Shown: positions 25,954 through 34,910 of the stretch, one piece after another | Layout: every line of letters starts with the position of its first letter | Numbering within the stretch: the first letter of the stretch is position 1 | Assembly (NCBI RefSeq): GCF_923079645.1 | Contig: NZ_CAKLPY010000001.1 | Coordinates: 620,001 to 684,000, forward strand | DNA from: Emticicia aquatica | Lineage (GTDB): Bacteria > Bacteroidota > Bacteroidia > Cytophagales > Spirosomataceae | Direction of reading: 5' to 3' | Length of the DNA: 64,000 nt | Program-made: the position numbers and the translations under genes | Notes under the pieces: model-generated | Seen by the model: only the letters and a program-made list of their open reading frames with translations | Databases searched by the model: none | Told to the model about the DNA's origin: nothing

Positions 25954-26844
25954 TTATTTTTTATTTATCAAATATACGCCAACCAAAATAATTGTCATAC
26001 CAAAATAATGCAAAAATGATATAGACTCACCATCAATAAAACCCATAAGCGTTGCTACGACTGGAATCAAATAGGTAACAGATGAAGCAAAAACTGGCGA
26101 AGAAATCTGTAAAACATAATTGAAAATAATAGCGGCAAGTCCCGAATTGATAGCTCCAAGTAAGATTAATAGCAACAAAGGATTAAGCGTATTTGCATTG
26201 ATTCGAGAAACAAAATCGGTCGAAAAAAGAATAATTGCAGAAAGAATAGCAACCGTTATGAGCGTCCAACCACTCAATAAAATGGGGTTAATTCCACTTA
26301 AATGTTTCCCAACAATATTTACATTAAAACCATACATCAACGAAGCCAAAATGATTAATAAAGCATACGGATTATTAAAAGATAAACCATCTTTGCTTGA
26401 TGAAAGTACCAAAATTAAGCTTCCTACAAAACCCAAAAATAAACCTGCAACTTGCCAACGTTTAATAATTTGTTGAAAGAAAACAGCTCCAACTATTAGT
26501 ACAAATAGAGGTGTTGCAGAGTTTAAAGTGCCTGATAATGAGCTGTTTATCTTGCTTCCAGCAAATGCAAAAAGAAAAGCTGGTAAAAAATAACCAAGTA
26601 AACCTGACCACAAGAAATGCTTAGTTTTTTCTTTAGGATATTGTTTGCGAGCAGAAATTATCCAAGGTAAAAAGACAATTCCAGCAGCCATTATTCTAAC
26701 AGTTGCAATCTGAATCGCAGTGAAAGAATCAAGACTTTTTTTGATAATAATGAATGAAGAGCCCCACATTATAGCTAATAAACTGAGTAAAAGCCATGAA
26801 ATAAGGACTTTGTTTTCGGGATTTGAAAATGTTTTTTTGTTCAC
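25954..26844 (-). CDS. EamA/DMT family transporter
   Basis: A 296-residue membrane protein with ten hydrophobic segments in two repeated five-helix halves. Typical EamA features are ALLSLLAIMWGSSFIIIKKSL at helix 1, and GTLNSATPLFVLIVGAVF in the first half, repeated as SSPVFASSVTYLIPVVATLMG in the second. It exports or exchanges small metabolites of unknown identity. The start appears to be a GTG at 26844. Confidence 0.87.
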   Translation of the reverse strand: MNKKTFSNPENKVLISWLLLSLLAIMWGSSFIIIKKSLDSFTAIQIATVRIMAAGIVFLPWIISARKQYPKEKTKHFLWSGLLGYFLPAFLFAFAGSKINSSLSGTLNSATPLFVLIVGAVFFQQIIKRWQVAGLFLGFVGSLILVLSSSKDGLSFNNPYALLIILASLMYGFNVNIVGKHLSGINPILLSGWTLITVAILSAIILFSTDFVSRINANTLNPLLLLILLGAINSGLAAIIFNYVLQISSPVFASSVTYLIPVVATLMGFIDGESISFLHYFGMTIILVGVYLINKK

Positions 26845-26940
26845 TAATGAGGTTTATTTTTAAAGTGGTTTATAATTAAAAAATGATTACTTTGGGAGTT
26901 TCATAAGTTTTAATTTTAAAGAAGGTTTAAACTTTCCCAA

Positions 26941-27969
26941 TTAATCTACACCAGCATATTCGACTTTGATTTCTTGCTTTTCTAGTAAAAAACCATCGAA
27001 AGCAATTGAGACTTCATCCAAAATTGATGAAATTTCTTGAAAATCAAGCGAATAAACCAATCGCATTCGGTATTCTTTAAAATTAGGTAAGCCTTTAAAA
27101 TAATTGCTATAATGTCTTCTCATTTCCAAAATTCCGAGTCGGTCGCCTTTCCAACGAATCGAAAATTCTAAGTGTTTGCGGGTTGCTTCAACTCTTTGAG
27201 CAATGGTTGGTGGTGGAAGTTTTTCACCTGTTTTGAAATAATGTTTTATTTCATTAAAAATCCAAGGATAACCGATAGCTGCACGGCCAATCATAATTCC
27301 ATCAATACCAAAACGATTGCGGTAATCAAGGGCTTTTTCGGGCGAATCAATGTCTCCATTCCCAAAGATTGGAATTTTTATGCGAGGATTTTCTTTGATT
27401 TTTGCAATTAAAGTCCAATCTGCTTCACCTTTATACATTTGGGCTCTTGTACGTCCATGAACAGTAAGTGCTTGAATACCAACATCTTGCAAACGTTCGG
27501 CCACTTCTCCCACATTTTTTGTCTCCTCATTCCAGCCCAAACGGGTTTTTACTGTAACTGGCAAATGTGTTGCTTTTACAACAGCCGATGTCATTTCGGC
27601 CATTTTTGGAATATCTTGTAATAATGCAGCTCCAGCACCTTTACACGCCACATTTTTTACTGGACAACCATAATTTATATCAATTAAATCGGGTTTTGCG
27701 GCCGTTGCAATGCGTGAACATTCGCCCATTGTTTCGACGTCACTTCCGAAAAGTTGGATTCCAATGGGACGTTCGTATTCAAAAATGTCTAATTTTTGAA
27801 TACTTTTAGCCGCATTTCTAATCAATCCTTCTGAAGAAATAAATTCAGTGTACATCAAATCAGCTCCGTTTTCTTTGCAAACTAATCGAAACGGTGGGTC
27901 ACTCACATCTTCCATCGGTGCGAGCAAAAGCGGGAAATCTCCCAATTCTATATTACCTATTTTTACCAA
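26941..27969 (-). CDS. dusB: tRNA-dihydrouridine synthase, DusB type
   Basis: A 342-residue flavoenzyme that reduces uridines in the tRNA D-loop. LLAPMEDVSDPPFR is the FMN-binding start, INYGCPVKNVACKGAGAALL holds the catalytic Cys, VKTRLGW and LTVHGRTRAQMYKG follow, and GNGDI and GIMIGRAAIG close the FMN site. A short C-terminal helical domain completes it. The reading frame appears to begin with TTG at 27969 (VKIGNIELGDFPLL), because the next ATG would cut into the barrel. Confidence 0.94.
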   Translation of the reverse strand: MVKIGNIELGDFPLLLAPMEDVSDPPFRLVCKENGADLMYTEFISSEGLIRNAAKSIQKLDIFEYERPIGIQLFGSDVETMGECSRIATAAKPDLIDINYGCPVKNVACKGAGAALLQDIPKMAEMTSAVVKATHLPVTVKTRLGWNEETKNVGEVAERLQDVGIQALTVHGRTRAQMYKGEADWTLIAKIKENPRIKIPIFGNGDIDSPEKALDYRNRFGIDGIMIGRAAIGYPWIFNEIKHYFKTGEKLPPPTIAQRVEATRKHLEFSIRWKGDRLGILEMRRHYSNYFKGLPNFKEYRMRLVYSLDFQEISSILDEVSIAFDGFLLEKQEIKVEYAGVD

Positions 27970-28149
27970 TGTTCTATTTTTTTAGGTTTCAGGAATCAGG
28001 TTTTCGCGATTAAATAGTTGTTTTACTACTACAATAACTACAAAAATTACCTAATAATTCCCGTTAACTGATACATACAGAGCTTATCTTATCAAGCCAA
28101 AAAGCAGTTGAAATATTGCTAATGCAGGAAATCTTAGATAATTTTACTG

Positions 28150-28157
28150 CAAAATTA
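28150..28157 (-). promoter_or_regulatory. Candidate -7 box (TAATTTTG) in the dusB/CPBP divergent region
   Basis: Exact TAnnTTTG match on the minus strand, 180 bases upstream of dusB and 12 bases before the CPBP ATG on the other strand. No paired TTG seen. Weak evidence. Confidence 0.3.
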
Positions 28158-28168
28158 CGAAAAAACTT

Positions 28169-29089
28169 ATGAAACTTTTTGATTCTCGTGAAAACCCAGC
28201 TTTGTCTTCTGTTTTGATAATTATTGGCTTATTTCTCATAAATTTCTTGTTTCTCGGAAGCATCATCCAATTGATAGCAATGGTTTCTGTAGGAGCTTCC
28301 CTAGAAAATATTATGGAAAGTGGCGGTAATTTTAATAAATTACCTAATGCTTGGCTCGGAATGATTTTAGGACAAGGATTTGGCTCTTTGGTTGGTTTTA
28401 TCGGTACGGCGTGGCTTTATTGGCGAATTATCGAAAAGAAATCGTGGGAAGCTTTTAATTTTAGCAAGTTGCCACATATTCAAGTTTTTGGAATGGTAAT
28501 TTTGATTGAAATTACTTTTATGGGTTTCAATGGTTTTTTGCAAGAAATCAATCAAGGCATTGTTTTTCCAGAAGTATTGAAAGGATTGGAAGAAGTTTTG
28601 AAAGGAATGGAAGATAAGTTGGCTGAAACTACCAAGTTTTTTACAGATTTTACTTCGTTTTGGCAATTTTTGGTAGCATTTATAGTAATTGCAGTTATTG
28701 CAGGAATTGGTGAAGAATTGGTTTTTCGAGGACTGATTATGCGAAAAATTTTACTTGGCACAAACAATCCACACATAGCAATTTGGGTATCAGCTCTTAT
28801 TTTTGCGGCCATTCATTTTCAGTTTTATGGTATTCTTCCTCGTATGATGTTGGGCGTTTTATTTGGTTATTTTTATTTCTGGACGGGCAACATTTGGGTA
28901 CCAATTTTTGCACATATTTTCAATAATGGTTTGGCTGTTACGATTATGTATTTGCATAATATTGGTATCGTTAAGACCGATTTAGAAAGCATGGACAATG
29001 TACCGCTAACAATCATTGGTTTTTCATTGCTTGCAACTATTGGCTTATTGTTTTTGTTGAGAAATTATACACTTCAAAACAAACAATAA
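28169..29089 (+). CDS. CPBP family intramembrane glutamic protease
   Basis: A 306-residue membrane protein with about eight helices. The four CPBP/Abi active-site elements are seen: Glu182-Glu183 and Arg187 (GEELVFRGLIMR), His216 (AAIHFQFYG) and His249/Asn253 (AHIFNNG). This is the same fold as the Rce1 prenyl-protein protease. Bacterial members process membrane or secreted peptides, and some confer immunity to self-made bacteriocins; the substrate here is unknown. A 43-residue membrane-peptide ORF follows 35 bases downstream. Confidence 0.9.
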   Translation: MKLFDSRENPALSSVLIIIGLFLINFLFLGSIIQLIAMVSVGASLENIMESGGNFNKLPNAWLGMILGQGFGSLVGFIGTAWLYWRIIEKKSWEAFNFSKLPHIQVFGMVILIEITFMGFNGFLQEINQGIVFPEVLKGLEEVLKGMEDKLAETTKFFTDFTSFWQFLVAFIVIAVIAGIGEELVFRGLIMRKILLGTNNPHIAIWVSALIFAAIHFQFYGILPRMMLGVLFGYFYFWTGNIWVPIFAHIFNNGLAVTIMYLHNIGIVKTDLESMDNVPLTIIGFSLLATIGLLFLLRNYTLQNKQ

Positions 29090-29124
29090 ATTAATCAAAT
29101 TAGGAATTTAGAAGAGAGGTTTGG

Positions 29125-29256
29125 ATGGAAGAACAGTCGAAATTTAAGCAATGGTTTAAGCGGCTCGGATGGGCTGGTTTTCTATTTTTTTTGATAAAAG
29201 GTTTACTATGGTTGATAATTCCGTATTTGATTACGAAAGGAATCATTAACAAATAA
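29125..29256 (+). CDS. Small membrane protein, 43 residues
   Basis: Starts MEEQSKFKQWFKRLGW, has one hydrophobic helix (about residues 17-37), and ends TKGIINK. A good Shine-Dalgarno-like AGAGAGG (29112-29118) lies 6 bases before the ATG, which is rare in this phylum and supports translation. Charged, amphipathic N-terminal half and a single helix fit a small inner-membrane protein. It is followed directly by a terminator and lies in the same unit as the CPBP protease. Function unknown. Confidence 0.65.
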   Translation: MEEQSKFKQWFKRLGWAGFLFFLIKGLLWLIIPYLITKGIINK

Positions 29257-29257
29257 A

Positions 29258-29297
29258 TTTTGATACCGTTACTTCTTCTCGAGCAACGGTATCAAAA
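29258..29297. terminator. Bidirectional terminator between the CPBP unit and gamma-glutamyltransferase
   Basis: Thirteen-base arms (TTTTGATACCGTT at 29258-29270 and its complement at 29285-29297), with T/A runs on both sides, between two convergent transcripts. Confidence 0.9.
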
Positions 29298-29301
29298 AAA
29301 A

Positions 29302-31086
29302 TCAATATCCTACACTTGTATTATCTGCTCTTGGGTCAGAGGCTCCTTCGAGTGTTCCGTCTGGCCGTAGCATGATGCAGTCCATTCTTCCCAATGTACC
29401 TTTTTGTGCGTCAATAATATAACCTCTTGATTTTAAGGCGTTTAATGTTTTTTCTGTAAAAGCATTAGGTTCATAAACAGTGCGGTCTGGTAACCATTGG
29501 TGATGAAATTTCAACGCATTTACGGCTTGCTGCATAGTCATTCCGTGTTCGATTACATTCAAAATTGTTTGATAAACAGAAGTAATAATTGTTGATCCTC
29601 CTGGAGTACCAATCGCCATGAAGAATTTTCCGTCTTTTTCTACAATCGTTGGTGTCATCGAAGAAAGCATTCTTTTTTCAGGTTGAATTTCATTGGCCTT
29701 ATTACCAATCAAACCAAACATATTAGGAACTCCAGCCTTTATACTGAAATCGTCCATTTCGTTATTCATCAAAAAACCGCCACCTGAAACAACAACTTTG
29801 CTACCATAACCTCCGTTGAGTGTTGTTGTAATAGAAACGGCATTGCCTTCTTTGTCAACTACCGAATAATGTGTTGTTTCATTAGATTCATAGCCTGGAA
29901 CTGCTCCACCATCTATTACTTTACTGTCGGTTGCTTTGGCAAAATTAAAATCTGACCAGCGTTTTTTGAGATAATCTCTACTCATTAATTCTTTCATCGG
30001 TACTTTTACATAATCCATGTCGCCCAACCATTTGGCACGGTCGGCGTACACACGTCGTTCGGCTTCAATCATCACTTGTACGGTCGAATCCGAATTAAAG
30101 CCCCATTTACGTAAAGGATACTGCTCGACACTTCTTAACAATTGAACCAACGCCACTCCTCCACTCGATGAAGGAGGCATAGTAATAATTTTGTAGTGCT
30201 TATAATCAGCCGAAATAGGTTCACGCCAAGCTGAATGATATTTTTTAAGGTCTTCGTGCGAAATTATCCCCCCACCTTTTTTCATTTCTTTGACTAAAAG
30301 ATTGGCAACCTCGCCTTCATAAAAACCATTTCTACCTTTTTGTTGAATCGATCGTAACGTTTTTCCTAAATCTTTTTGAACCAGCCAATCACCTTTTATC
30401 CAATCACGATTATCAGGATTCATAAAATAAGGCGTATTTTCACCGTTGATTTTCTTGAAAGTTTGTTTGTTATTATTCAAACCAAGAGCTTCTCTCTCGG
30501 TTAAAACAACGCCATTTTCAGCCAAATCAATGGCAGGTTGAAGAACTTTTTCCCAAGATAATTTTCCAAATTTTTTGTGAATTTCAACCATTCCATCCAC
30601 TGCTCCTGGCACACCACTGGCCAAATGACCAAGCAAACTTAATCCTTGAATAACATCGCCTTTTGCATCCAAATACATATCTCGATTGGCTTTCAAAGGA
30701 GCTTTTTCGCGGAAATCTAATGTGTAAGCTTTGCCATTTTTATCACGAATAACAGCAAAACCGCCGCCACCCAAATTTCCTGCAAAAGGAAAAACTACTG
30801 CTAAAGCAAAATGTGTAGCCACGGCCGCATCAATGGCATTGCCGCCCATTTTCATTATTTCAACACCAACTTTTGATGCTTCTGGGTGAGCAGAAGCCAC
30901 CATTCCATTTTGACCAATGACACCTTTTTTATCAGAGAAAAAAGTTTTTTGATTAGGGTTTTCTTCAAAAAGCACAAACAAATCTTTTGCATCACTTGAA
31001 GTGCCATCAGTTTGAGTCGGTTTATTTTTGCAAGAAAAAGCAAATAAAAATAAGAGTAAACCAATAATGTAAACGTTTCTTTTCAT
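29302..31086 (-). CDS. ggt: Gamma-glutamyltransferase, lipoprotein
   Basis: A 594-residue protein. The lipoprotein signal peptide ends in FAFSCKN with lipobox Cys19, so it is membrane-anchored. The family features are AVVFPFAGNLGGGGFAVIRD, DFREKAPLKA, and the autoprocessing site ETTHYSVVDKEGNAVSITTT, where the Thr before HYSVVD becomes the N-terminal nucleophile of the small subunit. NNEMDDFS and SSMTPTIV follow. It cleaves gamma-glutamyl bonds of glutathione and related peptides in the periplasm. Transcribed alone. Confidence 0.95.
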   Translation of the reverse strand: MKRNVYIIGLLLFLFAFSCKNKPTQTDGTSSDAKDLFVLFEENPNQKTFFSDKKGVIGQNGMVASAHPEASKVGVEIMKMGGNAIDAAVATHFALAVVFPFAGNLGGGGFAVIRDKNGKAYTLDFREKAPLKANRDMYLDAKGDVIQGLSLLGHLASGVPGAVDGMVEIHKKFGKLSWEKVLQPAIDLAENGVVLTEREALGLNNNKQTFKKINGENTPYFMNPDNRDWIKGDWLVQKDLGKTLRSIQQKGRNGFYEGEVANLLVKEMKKGGGIISHEDLKKYHSAWREPISADYKHYKIITMPPSSSGGVALVQLLRSVEQYPLRKWGFNSDSTVQVMIEAERRVYADRAKWLGDMDYVKVPMKELMSRDYLKKRWSDFNFAKATDSKVIDGGAVPGYESNETTHYSVVDKEGNAVSITTTLNGGYGSKVVVSGGGFLMNNEMDDFSIKAGVPNMFGLIGNKANEIQPEKRMLSSMTPTIVEKDGKFFMAIGTPGGSTIITSVYQTILNVIEHGMTMQQAVNALKFHHQWLPDRTVYEPNAFTEKTLNALKSRGYIIDAQKGTLGRMDCIMLRPDGTLEGASDPRADNTSVGY

Positions 31087-31274
31087 GTTTGTCGATGTTT
31101 TTTAGGTAAGTCAAATAAGCGATTGTAAGCGTGTTCACCCCACATATCCTTGAAATCTGCCGTTAAATTAATAAAAACTACTGATTAGAGAAATTCATTT
31201 CCGAAAGTAATTTTAGCGGACTATTTTCGTGAAAATTATTATTATCAAATAAACTGTCCGAATGGACTTCTAGT

Positions 31275-32519
31275 ATGAAAATCCTTCTTTTGATATTTGA
31301 AAGTTTTCGCTTTGCGATGCAAGCTTTACGAGAAAATATTTTGCGTACGGTTTTGTCGCTTTTGGGAGTAACAATCGGTATTTTTTCAATTATTGGCGTT
31401 TATACAATGGTTGATTCGCTAGAATCTAATATCAAAGGCAGTTTAAGCTCGATAGGAACTAATGTAATTTACGTTCAAAAATGGCCTTGGTTTTTTGGCG
31501 GTGGCGATTATCCGTGGTGGAGATATTTCCGTCGTCCTGAACCAAAATATGAAGAGTTTAAGTATTTGAAAGAAAATCTTGAAAATGCTCAAGCTGTAGC
31601 AATGATGGATTTTGCTGGCAATGTTTCTTGTAAAAAAGGAAATAACAGTATTGAAGCCCTTTGTCAAGGAATAACTTATGATTTTACGGAAATTACGGAA
31701 GTTCCGATTGTTAACGGTCGTTATTTTGCTCCACAAGAAGTTGAATCTGGCAGAAATGTAGGTATTTTAGGTGCTGAAATTGCAGATGCACTATTTCCTA
31801 GTTCAGACCCAATTGGACAAACTTTCAAGATGAAAGGACAAAATATAACGGTTATTGGCGTGCAAGAACGAAAAGGTAAGCAAATTGCTGATTTTGGTGG
31901 TGAACCCGACCAAAAGGTATTTATTCCATTTTTGTCGCACAAACGGATTTTTTCTTCAGGAGAACCCTACGGCGATATTGTTCTAAAAGGAATGGATAAC
32001 GACGAAGGTTTGTTTGAATTAGAAGGAGAGGCAACGGGACTTTTGCGAACCAAACGTGGCTTGCGACCAGCAGAAGAAGATAGTTTTGCTTTGAACCGAC
32101 CAGAGGCAGCCGCAGCGGCACTTGGACAATTATTTGGAACAATTCGTACAAGTGGATTTTTTATCGGACTATTTTCTTTACTCATTGGCGGCTTTGGAAT
32201 TGCCAATATTATGTTTGTTTCGGTAAAAGAACGAACAAATATTATTGGTATTCAGAAATCATTAGGAGCAAAAAACTTCTTTATTCTTTTCCAGTTTCTC
32301 TTTGAATCAATTTTTCTTTGTTTAATTGGTGGTTTTTTTGGAATCTTGCTTGTCTATATTTTAAGTTTTTTACCACTTGGCTCGCTAGATATTATATTAA
32401 GTTCGGGAAATATTTTGTTCGGAGTTTTTATTGCAAGCTTCATCGGAATCATTTCTGGAATTATCCCTGCTTGGCAAGCGGCTAGACTTGATCCCGTAAT
32501 TGCCATTAGAAGTAAATAA
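31275..32519 (+). CDS. ABC transporter permease, MacB/FtsX-like
   Basis: A 414-residue permease with the MacB topology: one N-terminal helix (ILRTVLSLLGVTIGIFSIIGVYT), a large periplasmic domain of about 240 residues (MacB_PCD-like), then three C-terminal helices (GFFIGLFSLLIGGFGIANIMFV with the typical ERTNIIGIQKSLGAK coupling motif). No ATPase gene is beside it, so its ATPase is encoded elsewhere; the FtsE-like protein at 17.8 kb is a possible but unproven partner. Substrate unknown. It is ended by a strong hairpin. Confidence 0.87.
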   Translation: MKILLLIFESFRFAMQALRENILRTVLSLLGVTIGIFSIIGVYTMVDSLESNIKGSLSSIGTNVIYVQKWPWFFGGGDYPWWRYFRRPEPKYEEFKYLKENLENAQAVAMMDFAGNVSCKKGNNSIEALCQGITYDFTEITEVPIVNGRYFAPQEVESGRNVGILGAEIADALFPSSDPIGQTFKMKGQNITVIGVQERKGKQIADFGGEPDQKVFIPFLSHKRIFSSGEPYGDIVLKGMDNDEGLFELEGEATGLLRTKRGLRPAEEDSFALNRPEAAAAALGQLFGTIRTSGFFIGLFSLLIGGFGIANIMFVSVKERTNIIGIQKSLGAKNFFILFQFLFESIFLCLIGGFFGILLVYILSFLPLGSLDIILSSGNILFGVFIASFIGIISGIIPAWQAARLDPVIAIRSK

Positions 32520-32568
32520 AATGATAAAATAATAGAATGTTAGAGCAATAGAATGATTAATTTTGGGC

Positions 32569-32613
32569 AATGAAACAATGAGCTAATTTTTGTTAGCTCA
32601 TTGTTTCATTTTT
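32569..32613 (+). terminator. Terminator after the MacB-like permease
   Basis: A perfect 18-base stem (32569-32586 with 32593-32610) around a 6-base loop, followed by T residues. It lies only 19 bases before the tsaB ATG, so it also forms part of that gene's leader. Confidence 0.85.
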
Positions 32614-32631
32614 CATTCAAATTTTTTTTCA

Positions 32632-33318
32632 ATGCCCATTATTCTTAGTATAGAAACTTCAACGAAAGGTTGTTCGGCTGCAATTCACCAAGATGGCAAA
32701 TTACTGTCTATCAGTGAGTTATCTCATGAAAAGTCGTCTTCTGGTATGCTCACTACGCTGATTAACCATGTTGTTAAAGTAGCAAGTTTGACTTTTCAAA
32801 ATTTAGATGCAATTGCAGTTGCCAAAGGCCCAGGTTCTTATACAGGTTTACGCATTGGTGTTTCAACTGCAAAAGGTTTATGTTTTACACTCGAAAAACC
32901 TCTGATTGCAGTTAATACTTTAGAGTCAATGGCTTTAGGTTTATCTCATTTTGATTCCTCATATTTGCTTTGCCCAATGCTTGATGCCCGACGAATGGAA
33001 GTTTATTGTGCTGTTTATCAATCAGTTACCTTGAACGAAGTTGAACCTACGCAAGCAAAAATTATTGATGAAACTTCTTTTTCAGATTTATTGCAAAATA
33101 ATAAAATTATCTTCTTTGGAGATGGTGCCGAAAAATGTAAAGCAACATTAGGAGTCAATCCTAACGTGATTTTTCTGAATGGAAATCAGTATCCTTCGGC
33201 AAAATATGTTGGAATATTGGCTACAAAAGCCTTTGGAATGAATCAATTTGAAAACGTAGCCGATTTTGAGCCATATTATTTGAAAGAATTTATGACTACT
33301 ACGCCTAAGAAAAAATAA
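32632..33318 (+). CDS. tsaB: tRNA threonylcarbamoyladenosine biosynthesis protein TsaB
   Basis: 228 residues from the ATG at 32632 (MPIILSIETSTKGCSAAI). An upstream in-frame TTG would place 14 residues within the terminator hairpin and is rejected. ASKH fold features are ILSIETSTKGCS and the conserved AVAKGPGSYTGLRIGVSTAKGLC block. TsaB partners TsaD and TsaE to make t6A at position 37 of ANN-decoding tRNAs and is essential in most bacteria. The length is normal. Confidence 0.94.
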   Translation: MPIILSIETSTKGCSAAIHQDGKLLSISELSHEKSSSGMLTTLINHVVKVASLTFQNLDAIAVAKGPGSYTGLRIGVSTAKGLCFTLEKPLIAVNTLESMALGLSHFDSSYLLCPMLDARRMEVYCAVYQSVTLNEVEPTQAKIIDETSFSDLLQNNKIIFFGDGAEKCKATLGVNPNVIFLNGNQYPSAKYVGILATKAFGMNQFENVADFEPYYLKEFMTTTPKKK

Positions 33319-33420
33319 ACAAATCTTTTTTATACTTTAAATTATAAACTTGACGATAGTCATAAATTATTAAAAATCAGTGTAATAACTTTCGGCATTA
33401 TTAGCAAAATCCTTATAATA

Positions 33421-33864
33421 ATGCCTACTTACCCTAAAAATTTATCAACTGCTACGGATACGATTGGTATCTCAACAAACATTATTTGGTGGAATAGAAT
33501 CGCCTTATTTGTTGTGTTCTTTTGGTTTGGTTTTTTGAAAATCATTCATATTTCTCCCGCCGAAGGTTTGGTTACTCGTTTGCATGAAGCAACAATTTCT
33601 CCGTTTATCTCGATAGAAAAATTCTTGGTTTTGTTAGGAGTTATTGAGTGTGCCATTGGCGTTTTGTGGCTATTACCAAAATTAACTAAAGTTGCATTTT
33701 GGCTTTTTATTCTTCAAATGTTTACAACGTTTTTGCCTTTACTTTTTTTACCGAAAGATACTTGGCAAAATATGATGGTTTTGACACTAACTGGACAATA
33801 TATTATAAAGAATGTAGTGTTAATTGCTAGTGCATTAACGATTTATAAAACAGTTTTAGAATAA
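33421..33864 (+). CDS. DoxX/YkgB-like small membrane protein
   Basis: A 147-residue protein with four hydrophobic helices. The start (NIIWWNRIALFVVFFWFGFLKI) and the block SIEKFLVLLGVIECAIGVLWLLPK resemble the DoxX / DUF417 (YkgB) membrane families, which are linked to redox or chlorine-stress functions in other bacteria. The resemblance is moderate and no specific function is claimed. Transcribed alone, with its own terminator. Confidence 0.65.
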   Translation: MPTYPKNLSTATDTIGISTNIIWWNRIALFVVFFWFGFLKIIHISPAEGLVTRLHEATISPFISIEKFLVLLGVIECAIGVLWLLPKLTKVAFWLFILQMFTTFLPLLFLPKDTWQNMMVLTLTGQYIIKNVVLIASALTIYKTVLE

Positions 33865-33926
33865 ATGTCAAAAATAATTTAGCGTTTTCAATTGATTAGA
33901 TGAATAAGTTTAGGTTTACAAATGAT

Positions 33927-33959
33927 AAAAAACTCGCATCGTTGGTGCGAGTTTTTTTT
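33927..33959 (+). terminator. Terminator after the DoxX-like gene
   Basis: A 12-base stem (AAAAAACTCGCA with TGCGAGTTTTTT) with a 7-base loop and a run of eight T residues. It also serves as a weak reverse terminator for the sterol-desaturase-like gene. Confidence 0.9.
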
Positions 33960-33985
33960 GTTAACATATATTTTATGGCATTATT

Positions 33986-34882
33986 TTAAAGATTTCTTAG
34001 TGTTTTTGCTCGTTTATCTTCTCCATCATGACTCCAGCCAGGTGCATAAAAAATATATCTTAGTTTATCTGACCACATTTTTGCACGTTTTACATCATGC
34101 CAGATTGAACGATATTCGTGCGTTGCAACATTGACAAGGTTATAAGTTTCGATATTTGTAGTAAGGCCATAAACTGGTTTTTCGGTATCTTTTTCTTCCG
34201 AGAAAGTTCCAAAAATTTTATCCCAAATAATCAAAACTCCAGCGTGATTGCAGTCTAAATACTGAATATTCGAAGCATGATGTACACGATGATGTGAAGG
34301 TGTATTGAAAATCATTTCGTACCAATTTGGTAATTTATTGATAAGTTCGGTATGGACGAAAAATTGATAAATCAAGTTCATTCCAATCATCATAAAAATC
34401 ATTAATGGGTCAAAACCTAACAGCGGAATCCAAAGCCAAAAGAAATATTTATGGATTCGCTCACCAACACCTTGCCTTAAAGCTGTACCCAGATTATATT
34501 TTATGGAAGAATGATGTGGCACGTGTCCCGCCCAAAAGAGTCGAACTTCATGGTTGAGTCGATGAAACCAATAATAGGCAAAATCATCAAGAAAAAACAG
34601 AATAATCCATGCCCACCACTGACGTTCTACAATATTCTTTAATGGACTAATTTCGTGTAAATAATAAAAAGCTAAAAATGCCGCAACTTTTGGAAAAAAC
34701 TCTACGATGCCAGACAAAACTCCCATCGAAATTGACACGAGCATATCTTTGGTTTTATAGAAATCAGTATGTTCGTCTTTACCAATATACCATTCAACAA
34801 GCATTGAAAAAAGAAAGATTGGAATAGCGAAAGGAACAGCTTTATCATGTTGAAGCTGAGTTAAAATTGCTTGAAAATCCAT
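33986..34882 (-). CDS. Sterol desaturase / fatty acid hydroxylase family protein
   Basis: 298 residues from the ATG at 34882 (MDFQAILTQLQHD); an upstream TTG at 34957 would overlap the preceding gene by 47 bases and is unlikely. A membrane protein with the three histidine boxes of the family: YWFHRLNHEVR, HVPHHSS and HRVHHASN. These bind a di-iron centre for hydroxylation or desaturation of lipids. Bacterial substrates include fatty acids, sphingolipids and carotenoids; the one here is not known. It starts 28 bases after the NRAMP-like gene, so they are probably co-transcribed. Confidence 0.9.
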   Translation of the reverse strand: MDFQAILTQLQHDKAVPFAIPIFLFSMLVEWYIGKDEHTDFYKTKDMLVSISMGVLSGIVEFFPKVAAFLAFYYLHEISPLKNIVERQWWAWIILFFLDDFAYYWFHRLNHEVRLFWAGHVPHHSSIKYNLGTALRQGVGERIHKYFFWLWIPLLGFDPLMIFMMIGMNLIYQFFVHTELINKLPNWYEMIFNTPSHHRVHHASNIQYLDCNHAGVLIIWDKIFGTFSEEKDTEKPVYGLTTNIETYNLVNVATHEYRSIWHDVKRAKMWSDKLRYIFYAPGWSHDGEDKRAKTLRNL

Positions 34883-34910
34883 AAAATTATGAAAGGTTTT
34901 GTTGAAATTC

